A DNA stretch of 64,000 nucleotides from Stieleria maiorica. Its GTDB lineage: Bacteria > Planctomycetota > Planctomycetia > Pirellulales > Pirellulaceae. The DNA is taken from assembly GCF_008035925.1 (NCBI RefSeq), contig NZ_CP036264.1, forward strand, positions 3,718,402 through 3,782,401, read 5' to 3'. The notes below the pieces were generated by a model. The model worked only from the letters and a program-made list of their open reading frames with translations. It made no database searches and was not told the origin of the DNA. A program made the translations under genes and the position numbers. Below, piece after piece: positions 42,547 to 53,156 of this stretch (the first letter of the stretch is position 1; each line of letters starts with the position of its first letter).

Positions 42547-44136
42547 CTATTTTGCCGCCTTCATGTCGGCGCGGTAACTGTTCATCGGTTGGGGCGGTTT
42601 GCCGGTCACCTTTCCCCGTTGCTTTGCCGGCAGGTGGTCAACCTCCTCGGCGACCTCGTGCCACAGCGCGATCAACTCCTTCGCCTTTTCCGGATACTCA
42701 CCGCGCAGATCGTTCAGCTCGGAGCGGTCTTTGCTGATGTCATACAGTTCCCACTTGCCGCCGTTTGCCGAGACGATCTTCCAATCGCCTTGCCGGATCG
42801 CCCGGTTCTTGGAAAACATGAAATACATCCAAGGGTGCGGTGTTCGTTCTTGTCCCTTCAGGATGGGCAGCAGGGACTTCCCTTGCACCGGCGTGATCCG
42901 GCGGCCTTCGAATTCGCTCGGGTACTGTGCGCCGGCGACATCGATCAACGTCGGCATGAAATCGATCAGGTGACCGGGCTGGTCGGTGAAAGATCCCGGA
43001 TCGGTCTGCAATCCGGCTGGCCAGTGCACAATCAGCGGAGACGAGATCCCGCCTTCATGTTGATTCTGCTTGTACCAGCGGAAGGGAGTGTTCCCCACGT
43101 GGGCCCAGCCGGTGTCATAGCACCAGTACGAATCCGGATCCCAGGGGCGCAGTTCCTTGCCCCGCGTCCGCTCGAACGGACAAGCCCCGTTGTCGCTGCA
43201 AAACATGAACAGCGTGTTCTCGAACTGGCCGGCGGATTTCAGATGATTGACCAACCGACCGATGTTCTGGTCCAGGCAATCCACCATGCCGGCGAATGCC
43301 GCCATCCGTTCCTGTTCCCACAATTTGTCCGCCTCGCTGAGTTCCTCCCATGCGGGAATGTAGTCAGGACGATTGCTGAGCGCAAATCTCGGGTCGATCA
43401 ATCCGCTTTCGATCTGTCGCGCGTAGCGTTGCTTGCGGATCGTGTCCCAACCATCGCGATAGCGTGTCCGATATTTTTCAAAATCCTTGCGTTTGACGTG
43501 CAGCGGATAGTGCGGTGCGTTGTAGGCCACATACAGAAAAAACGGTTTGTCGCTGGCGGTCGCTTCGTCGACAAACTTGATCGCGTAATCCGTGTCGGCA
43601 TCGGTGGTGTAAAAGTCTTTGCCGAAGTCGTTGAAAGGTTCACCGTTGATGCGAAACGTCTGATCGCCGGTGAAGAAGTTGGTCGCTCCGCTGAGGTGTC
43701 CGAAATAGCGTTGGAATCCGCGGTCGGTCGGCTCCTTTTTCAAGTGCCATTTTCCGGACATCGCCGTGAAGTAACCTGCTTGATTCAAAACTTCCGCCAA
43801 CGTGACGGCGTTGTCCATCGCTTCATTCCCGGCTTGCTGGCAGTACAGCCCTGACAGCAGGCAGATTCGCGAAGAGTGGCATTTGGCGGTGTTGTAGAAC
43901 TGGCGAAACCGCAACCCGTTTTGGGCCAAACCGTCTAGCGTCGGTGTTTCGATTTCACTTCCGTAACACCCCAGATCTGAAAACCCGAGGTCGTCTGCCA
44001 TGATCAAGACGATGTTGGGCCGCGAGGCCGCCGGTTCGGCGGCTCCAAGCGAATCCCAAAATGGAATCGCCAAGCCCAGGGTGAGGATCGCGCCGATCGT
44101 AAACCGTTGCAACGTGGAATGCTTGAACATCGCCAT
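42547..44136 (-). CDS. secreted arylsulfatase with non-canonical CxSSR active-site motif
   Basis: 529 residues with a signal peptide (about 1-33). Metal aspartates lie in MADDLGFSD (D48, D49), and the substrate histidine region is FFLYVAYNAPHYPLHV. The expected C/S-x-P-x-R tag is C86-H-S-S-R90-ICLLSG, with serine in the place of proline. The arginine and the rest of the recognition helix are present, so the protein may still be modified, but this is a real deviation. FCSDNGACPFERT and GGISSPLIVHWP match arylsulfatase A-like (S1_4-type) enzymes. It would hydrolyse sulfate esters in the periplasm or outside. Same strand as the other two sulfatases, 62 bases before the next one in gene order. 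Confidence 0.88.
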   Translation of the reverse strand: MAMFKHSTLQRFTIGAILTLGLAIPFWDSLGAAEPAASRPNIVLIMADDLGFSDLGCYGSEIETPTLDGLAQNGLRFRQFYNTAKCHSSRICLLSGLYCQQAGNEAMDNAVTLAEVLNQAGYFTAMSGKWHLKKEPTDRGFQRYFGHLSGATNFFTGDQTFRINGEPFNDFGKDFYTTDADTDYAIKFVDEATASDKPFFLYVAYNAPHYPLHVKRKDFEKYRTRYRDGWDTIRKQRYARQIESGLIDPRFALSNRPDYIPAWEELSEADKLWEQERMAAFAGMVDCLDQNIGRLVNHLKSAGQFENTLFMFCSDNGACPFERTRGKELRPWDPDSYWCYDTGWAHVGNTPFRWYKQNQHEGGISSPLIVHWPAGLQTDPGSFTDQPGHLIDFMPTLIDVAGAQYPSEFEGRRITPVQGKSLLPILKGQERTPHPWMYFMFSKNRAIRQGDWKIVSANGGKWELYDISKDRSELNDLRGEYPEKAKELIALWHEVAEEVDHLPAKQRGKVTGKPPQPMNSYRADMKAAK

Positions 44137-44198
44137 GGTTCTCTTTGAAATGAAATTGGATGCGTCGGTCGTGATTCCGCCGCAGTCGACGACTCGCC

Positions 44199-46043
44199 CT
44201 ACTTGGCCCGCTTGTTCTTTTCCGGCTTGTCCGCCACGTCCATGTACTCTTTCATCCGATCAACGTAGCCGCCGTGGTCAAATTTGCACAACTTCATCGA
44301 TTCGGTGTAGGGTTCGATCCCGTCCCCGATCCAATCGATGATGTTGAACACCTTTAACGAGGCATAAGAGCTCTCGCGTAACAACTGGTTCCAGCATGCT
44401 TGGGCGGCCGCTTTGTCCCCGTCTCGGTACAGGATCCAGGCCGCCATCGCACGGACATGATGTGATTCATCTTGCAATGCCGGCCGAATTTCCGACATGT
44501 CCAGCGGCGCCGATTCCTGCAGGTTGAAACATCCGACGATCGCCCAGTAGCGAACGCCGGAGTCTTTCGCCCGCAGGTCTTCGTACAAGCGTCCCAGGTT
44601 GTCTGGATTCTGCTCAAGAGCCCGCGCGGACGCCTGCTGCAGTGCGGGAAGATCGTACAGGGACGGGGTCCGCACCATGTCAAAAATCGTCTTTCCGCTC
44701 GCTTCACTGCGACGGACGATTTCGCTCTCGGGTAGCAAACCGGCATCAAAGTGTTCCAATTGCCAGCGGTCCAAGGCCTTGCTCAATCGTTTCGCGTCCT
44801 CGGCATAGCGGGGATCGTCGATCAAATTGTGAACGTTGTCCGGATCGACCGAGGTGTCATACAGTTCCTCCATCGGCTTGGTTCCGAAGAAACGGCCGGT
44901 CACCGCGTCGGTTTTGCCGGCGCGATGATGCTCCTCCCACGCCTGGGTCGCACGCATGATCCACAAATAATTCAGATGCTGTCCCCAGGGGGCGTAGGGC
45001 ATGTAATTGCGGATGTACAAGAAACGACGGTCGCGGATCGCTCGGACGTTATCACAGCGTTCGTCCATCCGGGTGCGGAAACTGACGTGGTACTCTCGCG
45101 ACTCCTTGTTCGGACCCAAGAACACCTTGCCCTGCAAATAATCGGGCTTCTCCGCACCGCAGATGTCCAACCAAGTCTTGGTCATGTCGATGAAGCTGAC
45201 CAGATCGTCGATCTTGGTGCCGGGCTGGGCGGGACGTAGATGTTTGAATTTCTCCGGGATGCGGACGATCAACGGGCAATGCGTTCCGCTGTTGAACAAG
45301 AACCGTTTGCTGCGGGCGATCACGCCGCCGTGGTCCGAGTTGTGAATCACGATGGTGTTTTCGGCCAACCCGGACTCCTCCAGCCGCTTCAGCGCCAGCC
45401 CGATGTCGGCATCCATCTTCTTCATCTGGTCGTGGTAGTGTGCGTAGTTTTTGCGGATGTCCGGAATGTCGGGATGGTATTTCGCCAGCCGTACGTCATC
45501 GGGGCTGTGCGTGGTGTGGTTGACGTCGCCGAATGCCCTGGACTCGTGCGACTTGGTGCTGTTGATGACCATAAAGAATGGTTGCCGTTGCTTCAGCTGG
45601 TCCCAATCGGTCTTGTCGGTGTCCCAAGCACTTTTGTCGTCGCGGCCGCCGATGTTGTAGTCCGTCTTTTTATCGTTGCCGACGTAATACCCGGCGTCCT
45701 TCAACAGGTCCGGGTAGTACCGGATCCGATCGTGGGGGATCGGATAGCGGCTTCGCATCGGGTGCGTTCCCATCGACAACGCATGGACGCCAGTGATCCA
45801 CGTGCTGCGTGACGGTGCACACACCGGCGCGTTGGCGTAACAATGCATGTACTGAAACCCTTCGGCCGCCAGGGCATCGATATTGGGCGTGTCGGCGTGG
45901 GGATTGCCATAGCATCCGACCCAATTGACGTTGTTGTCTTCACAGGTCAGCCAAAGGATATTGGGACGCTCGTCGGCGACGGCGATTGTGCCGGACACGA
46001 TGGCGAGGACGAGGACAAGAAACCGAACAAGGCGATGGGGCAT
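44199..46043 (-). CDS. secreted sulfatase with C-terminal helical repeats (S1_8-like)
   Basis: 614 residues with a signal peptide ending IAVAD (about 24). The motif C75-A-P-S-R79-STWITG is canonical. TCEDNNVNWVGCYGNPHADT and HNSDHGGVIARSKRFLFNSG are typical of the sulfatase subfamily annotated S1_8. After residue about 450 comes a helical region with HEAT-like periodicity (ALQDESHHVRAMAAWILYRD) and a lysine-rich end. It removes sulfate from a polysaccharide substrate in the periplasm. It is the first gene of the minus-strand sulfatase group; its promoter should lie in 46044-46373. Complete. Confidence 0.92.
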   Translation of the reverse strand: MPHRLVRFLVLVLAIVSGTIAVADERPNILWLTCEDNNVNWVGCYGNPHADTPNIDALAAEGFQYMHCYANAPVCAPSRSTWITGVHALSMGTHPMRSRYPIPHDRIRYYPDLLKDAGYYVGNDKKTDYNIGGRDDKSAWDTDKTDWDQLKQRQPFFMVINSTKSHESRAFGDVNHTTHSPDDVRLAKYHPDIPDIRKNYAHYHDQMKKMDADIGLALKRLEESGLAENTIVIHNSDHGGVIARSKRFLFNSGTHCPLIVRIPEKFKHLRPAQPGTKIDDLVSFIDMTKTWLDICGAEKPDYLQGKVFLGPNKESREYHVSFRTRMDERCDNVRAIRDRRFLYIRNYMPYAPWGQHLNYLWIMRATQAWEEHHRAGKTDAVTGRFFGTKPMEELYDTSVDPDNVHNLIDDPRYAEDAKRLSKALDRWQLEHFDAGLLPESEIVRRSEASGKTIFDMVRTPSLYDLPALQQASARALEQNPDNLGRLYEDLRAKDSGVRYWAIVGCFNLQESAPLDMSEIRPALQDESHHVRAMAAWILYRDGDKAAAQACWNQLLRESSYASLKVFNIIDWIGDGIEPYTESMKLCKFDHGGYVDRMKEYMDVADKPEKNKRAK

Positions 46044-46373
46044 GGCGTGACCGGCGGGGGAAAGAGGAAAGGCGGGGAGGAACAGCGGGCAATCCGATCG
46101 GGATCAATCGAAGAATTCGCCCGACGAAGAAGCGTCCGATTCTAACTGGACACGGTGGCTGAGGGTGCCGCTACCAAGCGAAGATGGATCCGATTTGAGC
46201 GAAAAAAACGCCGCCGCGATTCCCTCGCCTGCTGCGTCGCGATGCGGCGGCGAATCATCTAAAATGCCGGCCCAGCGCACCCGGCCGGGCCACTCGCCTG
46301 AACCGGCCGATGTGCCAACGCCATCATTCCGCCTCAACAGCGGCTGAATCACGAATCGACGGGAGAATCGGAG
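46044..46373. other. divergent intergenic region between sulfatase and histidine kinase genes
   Basis: About 330 bases that should carry two promoters. There is a run gcgaaaaaaacgccgccgcg near 46199 and a GC-rich stretch with the inverted pair cacccggccgggcc (46280-46293). I do not see a convincing operator or RNA gene. Confidence 0.5.
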
Positions 46374-48860
46374 ATGCCCAGAGTCGAGGAGACTCGCAGT
46401 GAATTGCTGGCTCAACTCGCTGAGATACAGGCGAAACTCGCGCGACTGGACCAGTCCGATCCGCCCGAGCGAGCGGCGGAGGAGGAGAGGCATTCGGCGG
46501 ACGCGTCTGCATCGATCGGGATTGCGCCACGCGATCCCGGCCGCGCCGATGTGGGCTTGATCGAATGGGACGCAAACGACGCCATCAGCCGCTGGACCAC
46601 ACAGGCGGAACAGATTTTCGGCTGGAAGGCCGAGGAGGTTTTGGGGAAACGCTGGGACGAGTTTCGCCTGGTGCACGAACGGGACATCACGCTGGTCCAA
46701 CAGGCGAATCGCGAGTTGCTGGAAGGGCATGTCGATTTCAACACCTGCTTCAATCGCAACTATCGCAAAGACGGGACGGTCCTGAATTGCGAATGGTTTA
46801 ACACCGTTCGACGCAATGACCACGGTGAGATCGTCGCCGTCGTCTCGCTGCCCCACGACGTGACCGGGCGTGTGCGTGCTGAGAGCCACATGCAGCACTT
46901 TCAAAACGCGATGCGGATGATCACCGTCGGTACGTCGCGGTCGACGGGGCTGGCGTTTTTCCAAGCCCTGGTTCGCTACATTTCCCAGTCCTTCAGTTTT
47001 CGATACGTGTTTGTCGCCTGCATCGATCAAGAGCATCCCAATCAAGCGCGGACCATCGCCTTTTGGTCCGACGGGCATTTGGCCGAAAACTTCGTTTATT
47101 CACTCGCCGGGTCCCCGACCCAAAACACCGTGATCAATCGGTCGATGGAATTCTGTGCCGATCACGTCCGACGGCGTTTCCCCAATGACGCCACGTTGGC
47201 TGAGTTTCATGCCGAAAGTTATTTGGCCACGCCGCTGGTCGGATCGGCCGGAGACGTCGTGGGGGTGCTGGCGGTGATGGATGACAAACCGATGGAGGAT
47301 CGCGGGGACATTCGCGAAATCATCGCGCTGTTCGGCGATCGGACCGCAATCGAAATCGAACGATCGATCGCCGAGGCCTCTCAGCATGCCAGTAGAACTC
47401 GGTTGCGGGTGCTGACCGAACAGTTGCCGGCGGTGCTGTGGACCACCGACCTGGATCTTCGCTTCACGCATTCCACCGGTGCCGGGCTGAAGAGTCTGAA
47501 TCAGAAGCCGGGCCAATCCGTCGGGCAAACACTATTCGAGTACTTTCAAATCGATGATGAGAACTTTGGTCCGATCGCGATCCACATCCGCGCACTCCAA
47601 GGGATCTCCGGCACGTCGGTCGTTGAATGGGCCGGGCTTGTTTTCCAAGTCTACGTGGAACCGCTTCGTGACCCGTCCGGAAAGATCATCGGCACCATCG
47701 GATTGGCCCAGGACATCAGCGAACTCAAGCGGGTTGAACAGTCCCTGATCCAAAGCGAGGAGCGTTTTCGCCGGCTGATTCAGCACGCCCCCGAGGCCGT
47801 CGTCTTGCTGGACACCAAAACCGGGCACTTTGTGATGGTCAATGAGGCGGCGGAGAAACTGTACAAGTATCCCGCCGAAAAGTTGCTGAAAATGGGGCCG
47901 CTGGATATCAGCCCCGTTGTTCAAGCCGATGGCCAGTTGTCGGCCGAAAAGAGTCGCGAAGTCATTTCAAAAGCTTGCGCCGGTGAAACGCCGATCTTCG
48001 AATGGACCCACCGCGATGCACTGGGCAATGAAATCCCGTGCGAAATCCGGTTGCTATCGCTCGAAGAAGGTGGACGCACCATTATCCGCGGAAGCGTCAC
48101 CGACGTGACCGAAAAGAAGCGCGCCGAAGAATCACTCAAGCGGCTGGAATCCGAACTGGCACATGTCGCCCGGGTTTCCACGATGGGCGAGATGGTCGGC
48201 GGACTGGCACACGAGTTAAATCAACCCCTGTACGCGATCCAAAACTTTGGCAAAGCCTGCGGGAATCTCGTCGCCGCCGAGGGAGCCATCGACCGCGATC
48301 GATTGCACCAGTGGCTCGACAAGATCACCTCCACCGCGCAATTCGCCGGCGAAATCTTGACCCGGTTACGCAGCTTTGTGTCTCGGGAACCGATCAACAA
48401 AACCACCCTCGATCTTGACGAAATCATCCAGTCGGCGCTGATGCTGACCAAACACGATGCGCAAGTCGCCGGCATCCGCGTCGAATACACCCCCGCCCCG
48501 CGGTTGCCACCGGTCAAAGCCGACAACGTGCACATCCAACAGGTTCTGGTCAATCTGATCAAAAACGCCTTCGATGCAGTCCAGAACCGATCCGTCGGCG
48601 ATCCCGTGGTGCGCATCTCGACGGAAAAACAGGGCGACCGCGTGGCCGTGACGGTCGCCGACAATGGGGCCGGTTTGCCGCCCGGTAACGTCCCGATCTT
48701 CGAAGCGTTTTGCTCCACCAAAACCAATGCACTCGGATTGGGCTTGGCCATCAGCACCACCATCGTGAAAGCTCACGGGGGGACCTTGCAAGCGAGCAAC
48801 GGACCGGAGTTCGGCGCCGTCTTTCGCTTCACTCTCGCGACCGCTCCGCAAGCCGATTGA
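46374..48860 (+). CDS. soluble sensor histidine kinase with PAS and GAF domains
   Basis: 828 residues without membrane helices. Order: coiled coil (1-50), PAS (about 65-170, WTTQAEQIFGWKAEEVLGKR), GAF (about 175-335, SYLATPLVGSAGDVVGVLAV), PAS (about 345-465), PAS (about 470-595) and a HisKA domain with H613 in GGLAHELNQPLYAI. The HATPase follows, with N box LINLIKNAFDAVQ-like sequence, DNGAGLPP and ALGLGLAIS. H-box context is that of FixL/DctB-type kinases. No receiver domain and no response regulator gene next to it. It senses an internal signal and could control the neighbouring sulfatase genes, which it diverges from; that is only context. Confidence 0.92.
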   Translation: MPRVEETRSELLAQLAEIQAKLARLDQSDPPERAAEEERHSADASASIGIAPRDPGRADVGLIEWDANDAISRWTTQAEQIFGWKAEEVLGKRWDEFRLVHERDITLVQQANRELLEGHVDFNTCFNRNYRKDGTVLNCEWFNTVRRNDHGEIVAVVSLPHDVTGRVRAESHMQHFQNAMRMITVGTSRSTGLAFFQALVRYISQSFSFRYVFVACIDQEHPNQARTIAFWSDGHLAENFVYSLAGSPTQNTVINRSMEFCADHVRRRFPNDATLAEFHAESYLATPLVGSAGDVVGVLAVMDDKPMEDRGDIREIIALFGDRTAIEIERSIAEASQHASRTRLRVLTEQLPAVLWTTDLDLRFTHSTGAGLKSLNQKPGQSVGQTLFEYFQIDDENFGPIAIHIRALQGISGTSVVEWAGLVFQVYVEPLRDPSGKIIGTIGLAQDISELKRVEQSLIQSEERFRRLIQHAPEAVVLLDTKTGHFVMVNEAAEKLYKYPAEKLLKMGPLDISPVVQADGQLSAEKSREVISKACAGETPIFEWTHRDALGNEIPCEIRLLSLEEGGRTIIRGSVTDVTEKKRAEESLKRLESELAHVARVSTMGEMVGGLAHELNQPLYAIQNFGKACGNLVAAEGAIDRDRLHQWLDKITSTAQFAGEILTRLRSFVSREPINKTTLDLDEIIQSALMLTKHDAQVAGIRVEYTPAPRLPPVKADNVHIQQVLVNLIKNAFDAVQNRSVGDPVVRISTEKQGDRVAVTVADNGAGLPPGNVPIFEAFCSTKTNALGLGLAISTTIVKAHGGTLQASNGPEFGAVFRFTLATAPQAD

Positions 48861-48951
48861 TCGCGATCGGCCGCTTGGCCACCACTCACGTCCCATCAAG
48901 TAGAATCTGCGACTGCATTTTTTCCCCCCGCCAACGTTGCTGGAGATTCAC

Positions 48952-51141
48952 ATGAGAAAACGGGCTTTGATGAAGTTGATCGTGATGCCTTTGATTTGCC
49001 TGATGGCGTGTTCACTGGCGTACACACAGGCAAGGGCCGACGTGCGTCTGCCGGGCTTCATCGGCGACCACATGGTGCTGCAACAACAGCAGCCCGTGCG
49101 GCTTTGGGGCTGGGCCGATGCAGGGGAAACCGTCGAAGTCTCCTTGGCCGAAAACAAGGCCACCGCGACGCCCGATGAAACGGGACGTTGGCAAGTCGAA
49201 CTGCCCGCGATGGACGCCAGCAATTCCCCCCAGACCTTGACCGTCAAGGGAAACAACACGATTCAGGTGAACGATGTCCTGGTCGGCGAAGTGTGGCTGT
49301 GCTCGGGGCAGTCCAACATGGAGTGGTCGGTTGCGGCCAGTGCCAACGCCAAGGCCGAAATCGCCGCGGCAGACTACCCGCTGATTCGACACATCAAGAT
49401 CCCACGCAATCCGTCCACCACGCCGCTTGACGACGTCAGCGCCCCGTGGAACGTCTGCTCGCCCGATACCGCGGGCAGTTTCACCGCGTGCGGATACTAC
49501 ATGGCGCGGCGGTTGCATCAGGATCTCGGCGTGCCGATCGGATTGATCAATTCTTCCTGGGGCGGCACGCGTGTCGAACCCTGGACGCCGCCGGTCGGGT
49601 TTCGCACCGTCGACGCGTTGGAGGGCATTTACAAGTCGGTCGTTCAGCGGACGCCTGGATCGGAATCCTATCAAGCGACGCTCGAAAAACACATCGACGC
49701 GACCCGACAATGGATCGACGGTGCCTCCGATGCGTTGCGATCAGGAACCGCGGTTCAGCCCAGCCCCGCGTTCCCGGAAGGGTTGCTGCCGTTCAAAAGC
49801 CATCAAGACCCGACCATGCTGTACAACGGCATGATCCACGCGTTGGTCGGATTCCCGATCCGCGGTGCGATCTGGTACCAGGGCGAATCCAATCACGCCG
49901 AAGGCATGCTGTATTTTGAAAAGAAAAAGGCACTGATCGGCGGTTGGCGAACGTTGTGGAAACAGGGCGACTTTCCCTTCTACTACGTCCAAATCGCACC
50001 CTTCCAATACGGCGACGAAGACCCCACGATCCTGCCCCGATTCTGGGAAGCCCAAGCGGCGACTGAGCAACTTCCCAACACCGGCATGGTCGTCATCAAC
50101 GACATCGCCACGCTTGACAATATCCATCCGCCGAACAAGCAAGACGTCGGCAATCGGCTGGCACTGCTGGCCTTGAAAAATGACTACGGGAAGGAAGACT
50201 TGGTCGCCCACAGTCCCGAGATGGAGTCGATGGAAATCTTGGACGGCCGGTTGAAGATCACGTTTCGAAATACCGGCGGCGGGCTGAAAACGCGCGACGG
50301 CAATCCGCCCCGTCACTTCGAAGTCATCGGCGCGGGCTCGGGCGGCTACCAACCGGCCGACGCCACCATCGACGGCGACGCCGTGATCCTGTCGTCCGAC
50401 GCCGTCGACAATCCCGTTGCGTTCCGATTCGCCTGGGACAAGTTGGCCGAACCCAACTTGACCGGCGGGACCGGTTTGCCGGTCGGGGCGTTTCGCGGCG
50501 GCGAGGAACCGGACTTTTTGAGCACGCTGGCGATCGATCGCGAATACCAGCTGGTCTATGACATCGATTTAGGCAAGCTGAATCAACGCGTTCAATACGA
50601 TCTCGACCACAGCGATGACGTCTCCGCGTTCGATCGCATCGGCTACCTGTTAGAACTCGGGACCGGGGCGGGGCAAGATCAAGCCGTCTTTGTTTCGATG
50701 AACGCGTTTACCGATGACGCGAAAAAAATCGGCCTCCCGACCGCGTCCTCGGGCGCGCATTTTCAACAGTCGGTCGAAGCGATGGACGTGTTTTCGTCGA
50801 CCGACAGCGTGGACCAAGGCCGCGCGATCGCGACCGGCAACATTGAATTCTGGCCCAGCAATTACGGGCCGGCCAACAAAGCCGGCGTCAAGAACGCGTC
50901 GGGATCGCGATTCGACTTCGGCGACGAACCGGCACCGCCGACGGCGGGCTACGGTTCGATGCAGGTTCACAACTTCGGCAAGCGGCAAACCGTGTTCGCC
51001 ATCAACCACTGGAGCGCCGCTGATCGAGCCGACATCGGGATCGGCAACAGCCCCGGCGACAACCGCGACTGGACATTTTCTGCAAACGCCGGTTCCTACG
51101 CCAAGAAACGGTTGCGCGTCTACGTCCGACCGACCAAGTAG
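48952..51141 (+). CDS. sialate O-acetylesterase-like SGNH esterase
   Basis: 729 residues from [12 protein letters not shown], with GGAG seven bases upstream. A signal peptide (1-28) is followed by an N-terminal beta domain ([18 protein letters not shown]). The SGNH catalytic parts are S121 in [21 protein letters not shown] near 307-317 and the [12 protein letters not shown] histidine near 392. The C-terminal 200 residues form an additional beta-rich domain ([20 protein letters not shown] onward) not found in the shortest members, perhaps carbohydrate-binding. It would remove O-acetyl groups from sugars outside the cytoplasm, helping the sulfatases expose a decorated polysaccharide. Sialic acid itself need not be the substrate. 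Confidence 0.88.
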   Translation: MRKRALMKLIVMPLICLMACSLAYTQARADVRLPGFIGDHMVLQQQQPVRLWGWADAGETVEVSLAENKATATPDETGRWQVELPAMDASNSPQTLTVKGNNTIQVNDVLVGEVWLCSGQSNMEWSVAASANAKAEIAAADYPLIRHIKIPRNPSTTPLDDVSAPWNVCSPDTAGSFTACGYYMARRLHQDLGVPIGLINSSWGGTRVEPWTPPVGFRTVDALEGIYKSVVQRTPGSESYQATLEKHIDATRQWIDGASDALRSGTAVQPSPAFPEGLLPFKSHQDPTMLYNGMIHALVGFPIRGAIWYQGESNHAEGMLYFEKKKALIGGWRTLWKQGDFPFYYVQIAPFQYGDEDPTILPRFWEAQAATEQLPNTGMVVINDIATLDNIHPPNKQDVGNRLALLALKNDYGKEDLVAHSPEMESMEILDGRLKITFRNTGGGLKTRDGNPPRHFEVIGAGSGGYQPADATIDGDAVILSSDAVDNPVAFRFAWDKLAEPNLTGGTGLPVGAFRGGEEPDFLSTLAIDREYQLVYDIDLGKLNQRVQYDLDHSDDVSAFDRIGYLLELGTGAGQDQAVFVSMNAFTDDAKKIGLPTASSGAHFQQSVEAMDVFSSTDSVDQGRAIATGNIEFWPSNYGPANKAGVKNASGSRFDFGDEPAPPTAGYGSMQVHNFGKRQTVFAINHWSAADRADIGIGNSPGDNRDWTFSANAGSYAKKRLRVYVRPTK

Positions 51142-51234
51142 CCACCCGACGGCGCATCCGAATTGCATCCCACGCTCGCCTGATCACCGTTTTCGTTCGC
51201 CCCACGGGCATGCTCATCCGTAGCCTGGGGGCAT

Positions 51235-53088
51235 TCAGTCGTCGTTGTTGCGTGTCAGGTGGCCGCTGCGGGCGATCGCCAACAACAACCACAGCATCAC
51301 CGCGATGCTTCCCAACATGCCGATCAGCCCGAACAAGCTGATCGGCTCCAACGTGGTGACATACAACGGGATGGATATCAGCGGAGAGACCTGCTGGGCG
51401 AGCAACAGGGACGATCCCAAGAACACCGCGCTGGCCATCACCCCCAGCACCAGTCGGTTGACCGAGGGGCCCAACCGCTGGTGTTCCAGTGTGATCCGGG
51501 TTTCCCCGCGGCGAACCATTTGCAGCAGTGAGACCAATTCGTCGGGGGCCGATTCGAGAAAGCTTTCCGCCTCCAAATAGATTCGCCGCGCTTGGCGGAA
51601 TCGCCGCTGGGGGCTCAACCGGCGGAGCATCGTTTTGTGAGCCAGGGATCGGATCACTTTGAGCGAGTCGAAACTGGCGCCTAGCTCGGACAACGTGCCT
51701 TCGAGCGAGATCAGCATTTTCAGCAACAGTGCGGACTGGTTGGGCAGTTTGATCGAATGTTTGTGTAGCAATTCGGTCAGGGCGGTCAACGCCCCGGCCA
51801 GATCAAACTCGTCCATCGATTGCTGGCCGTAGGTGCCGATAAAGTCGGCGACGTCGATCGACAGCGCGGATTCGTCCAGGGTCGGAGGTGCTTCACCGAC
51901 GCGTCGGATCAGACGCGTCAAGCGGTTTTGATCACCCGAGGAGATCGCGACCAGCATGTCTTCGATATTCTCGCGGAGCTTTTCATCGATTCGGCCCGTC
52001 ATCCCGAAATCCAGGATTCCCAGTCGGCCGTCTTCCAACAGGAACAGGTTGTCGGTGTGGGGGTCGGCGTGAAATTGGCCTTCTTCAAAAATCATCGCCA
52101 AATAGATGTCGGCGATCGCGTGACCGATCGCTTCGCAGCGTTCCGCATCCAGCGTGATCGGGGGCGATGATTCAGCGTCGTGCGCAGCGTCGTGCCCCGC
52201 GTCGTTGGGTCGCCGCGGGGCACCGTTGTCGGCGGATTTCCCGTCGGGGCGGGGGATCAGCGTCGAGGCGGGTGAGGGGACCGCAGAGGGCCGGAATCCG
52301 CTTCGCTCGGCGTCTCGCAAGCAGTCGGCCAGCGAGCGGCCCATCAATTCGTCCATCACCAACACGCGGCGGGTGCACAACTCGGCGATCGGATTGGGGA
52401 CGACGACATCAACGCTATGACTGGCGACCCAGGTGGAGAAGTGTTCCAGCGATTGCCGTTCGCGGCTGAAATCCAGTTCGCGGGTGATGATCGGTGCCAG
52501 TTGCCGGACGACATCGCCCGGTCGCCATGCCGCCACGGTTTCGACCCGCTCGGCCAACACCGCCAATCCGCTCAGCACTTCAATGTCCTGTTTGACCGTT
52601 CTTTCGATGCCCGAGCGCTGAACCTTCAGGACCACCCGGCGGCCGTCGTGCAGCACCGCTCGGTGGACCTGGCCGATCGAGGCACTCGCCAGCGGCTGGG
52701 CATCGATGCTGGCGAAATAGGCCTCGTAGTTCTCGCCCAGTTCTTTGGCGAGGGTTTGTCGCACGGTGTCGATATTGTCCGGACGCACATTGGCCCGCAG
52801 CCCCTTGAGTTCCTCGCTCAGGGCGACGCCGACCAGGTCGGGGCGGGCGGCCAGGATCTGGCCGAGCTTGATGAAGGTTGGGCCCAGATCGGTCAGCGCC
52901 ATCCGCACCCGCTGTTCGCGCGTGTACTCCGTCAACGGCGTGCCGCGATGATCTTTGAACCAACCCCGAAAGGGCAACCGACGATGCTGGCTCAGCCAAT
53001 CCGCGAGCCCGTAGCGGCGCAGCACGGCCAGAATCTCGCGCCAGCGGCGCAGATTCCGGTACAGCTGGGGGATCGCGGTGATTTTCAT
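51235..53088 (-). CDS. UbiB/ABC1 (ADCK) family atypical kinase
   Basis: 617 residues from MKITAIPQLYRNLRR; 19 open codons upstream have no typical sequence. The family signatures KxGQ (KLGQILAARPDLV, 74-86), ASASIGQVH (134-142), VVLKVQ with K155 and the HADPHTDN/DFGMTG catalytic pair are present. A Pro/Ala/Asp-rich insertion of about 45 residues interrupts the domain near 270-320. Two C-terminal membrane helices (VLGVMASAVFLGSSLLLA and ISLFGLIGMLGSIAVMLW) anchor it. UbiB proteins use ATPase activity to support quinone or lipid-related synthesis or transport. Probably monocistronic. Confidence 0.92.
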   Translation of the reverse strand: MKITAIPQLYRNLRRWREILAVLRRYGLADWLSQHRRLPFRGWFKDHRGTPLTEYTREQRVRMALTDLGPTFIKLGQILAARPDLVGVALSEELKGLRANVRPDNIDTVRQTLAKELGENYEAYFASIDAQPLASASIGQVHRAVLHDGRRVVLKVQRSGIERTVKQDIEVLSGLAVLAERVETVAAWRPGDVVRQLAPIITRELDFSRERQSLEHFSTWVASHSVDVVVPNPIAELCTRRVLVMDELMGRSLADCLRDAERSGFRPSAVPSPASTLIPRPDGKSADNGAPRRPNDAGHDAAHDAESSPPITLDAERCEAIGHAIADIYLAMIFEEGQFHADPHTDNLFLLEDGRLGILDFGMTGRIDEKLRENIEDMLVAISSGDQNRLTRLIRRVGEAPPTLDESALSIDVADFIGTYGQQSMDEFDLAGALTALTELLHKHSIKLPNQSALLLKMLISLEGTLSELGASFDSLKVIRSLAHKTMLRRLSPQRRFRQARRIYLEAESFLESAPDELVSLLQMVRRGETRITLEHQRLGPSVNRLVLGVMASAVFLGSSLLLAQQVSPLISIPLYVTTLEPISLFGLIGMLGSIAVMLWLLLAIARSGHLTRNNDD

Positions 53089-53156
53089 GCGGGGAGAGGA
53101 GAGATACGTCGCAGACGGTGTGTTTCCGGTAGCGGAAATTGCCAAAAGCCTGTGGA

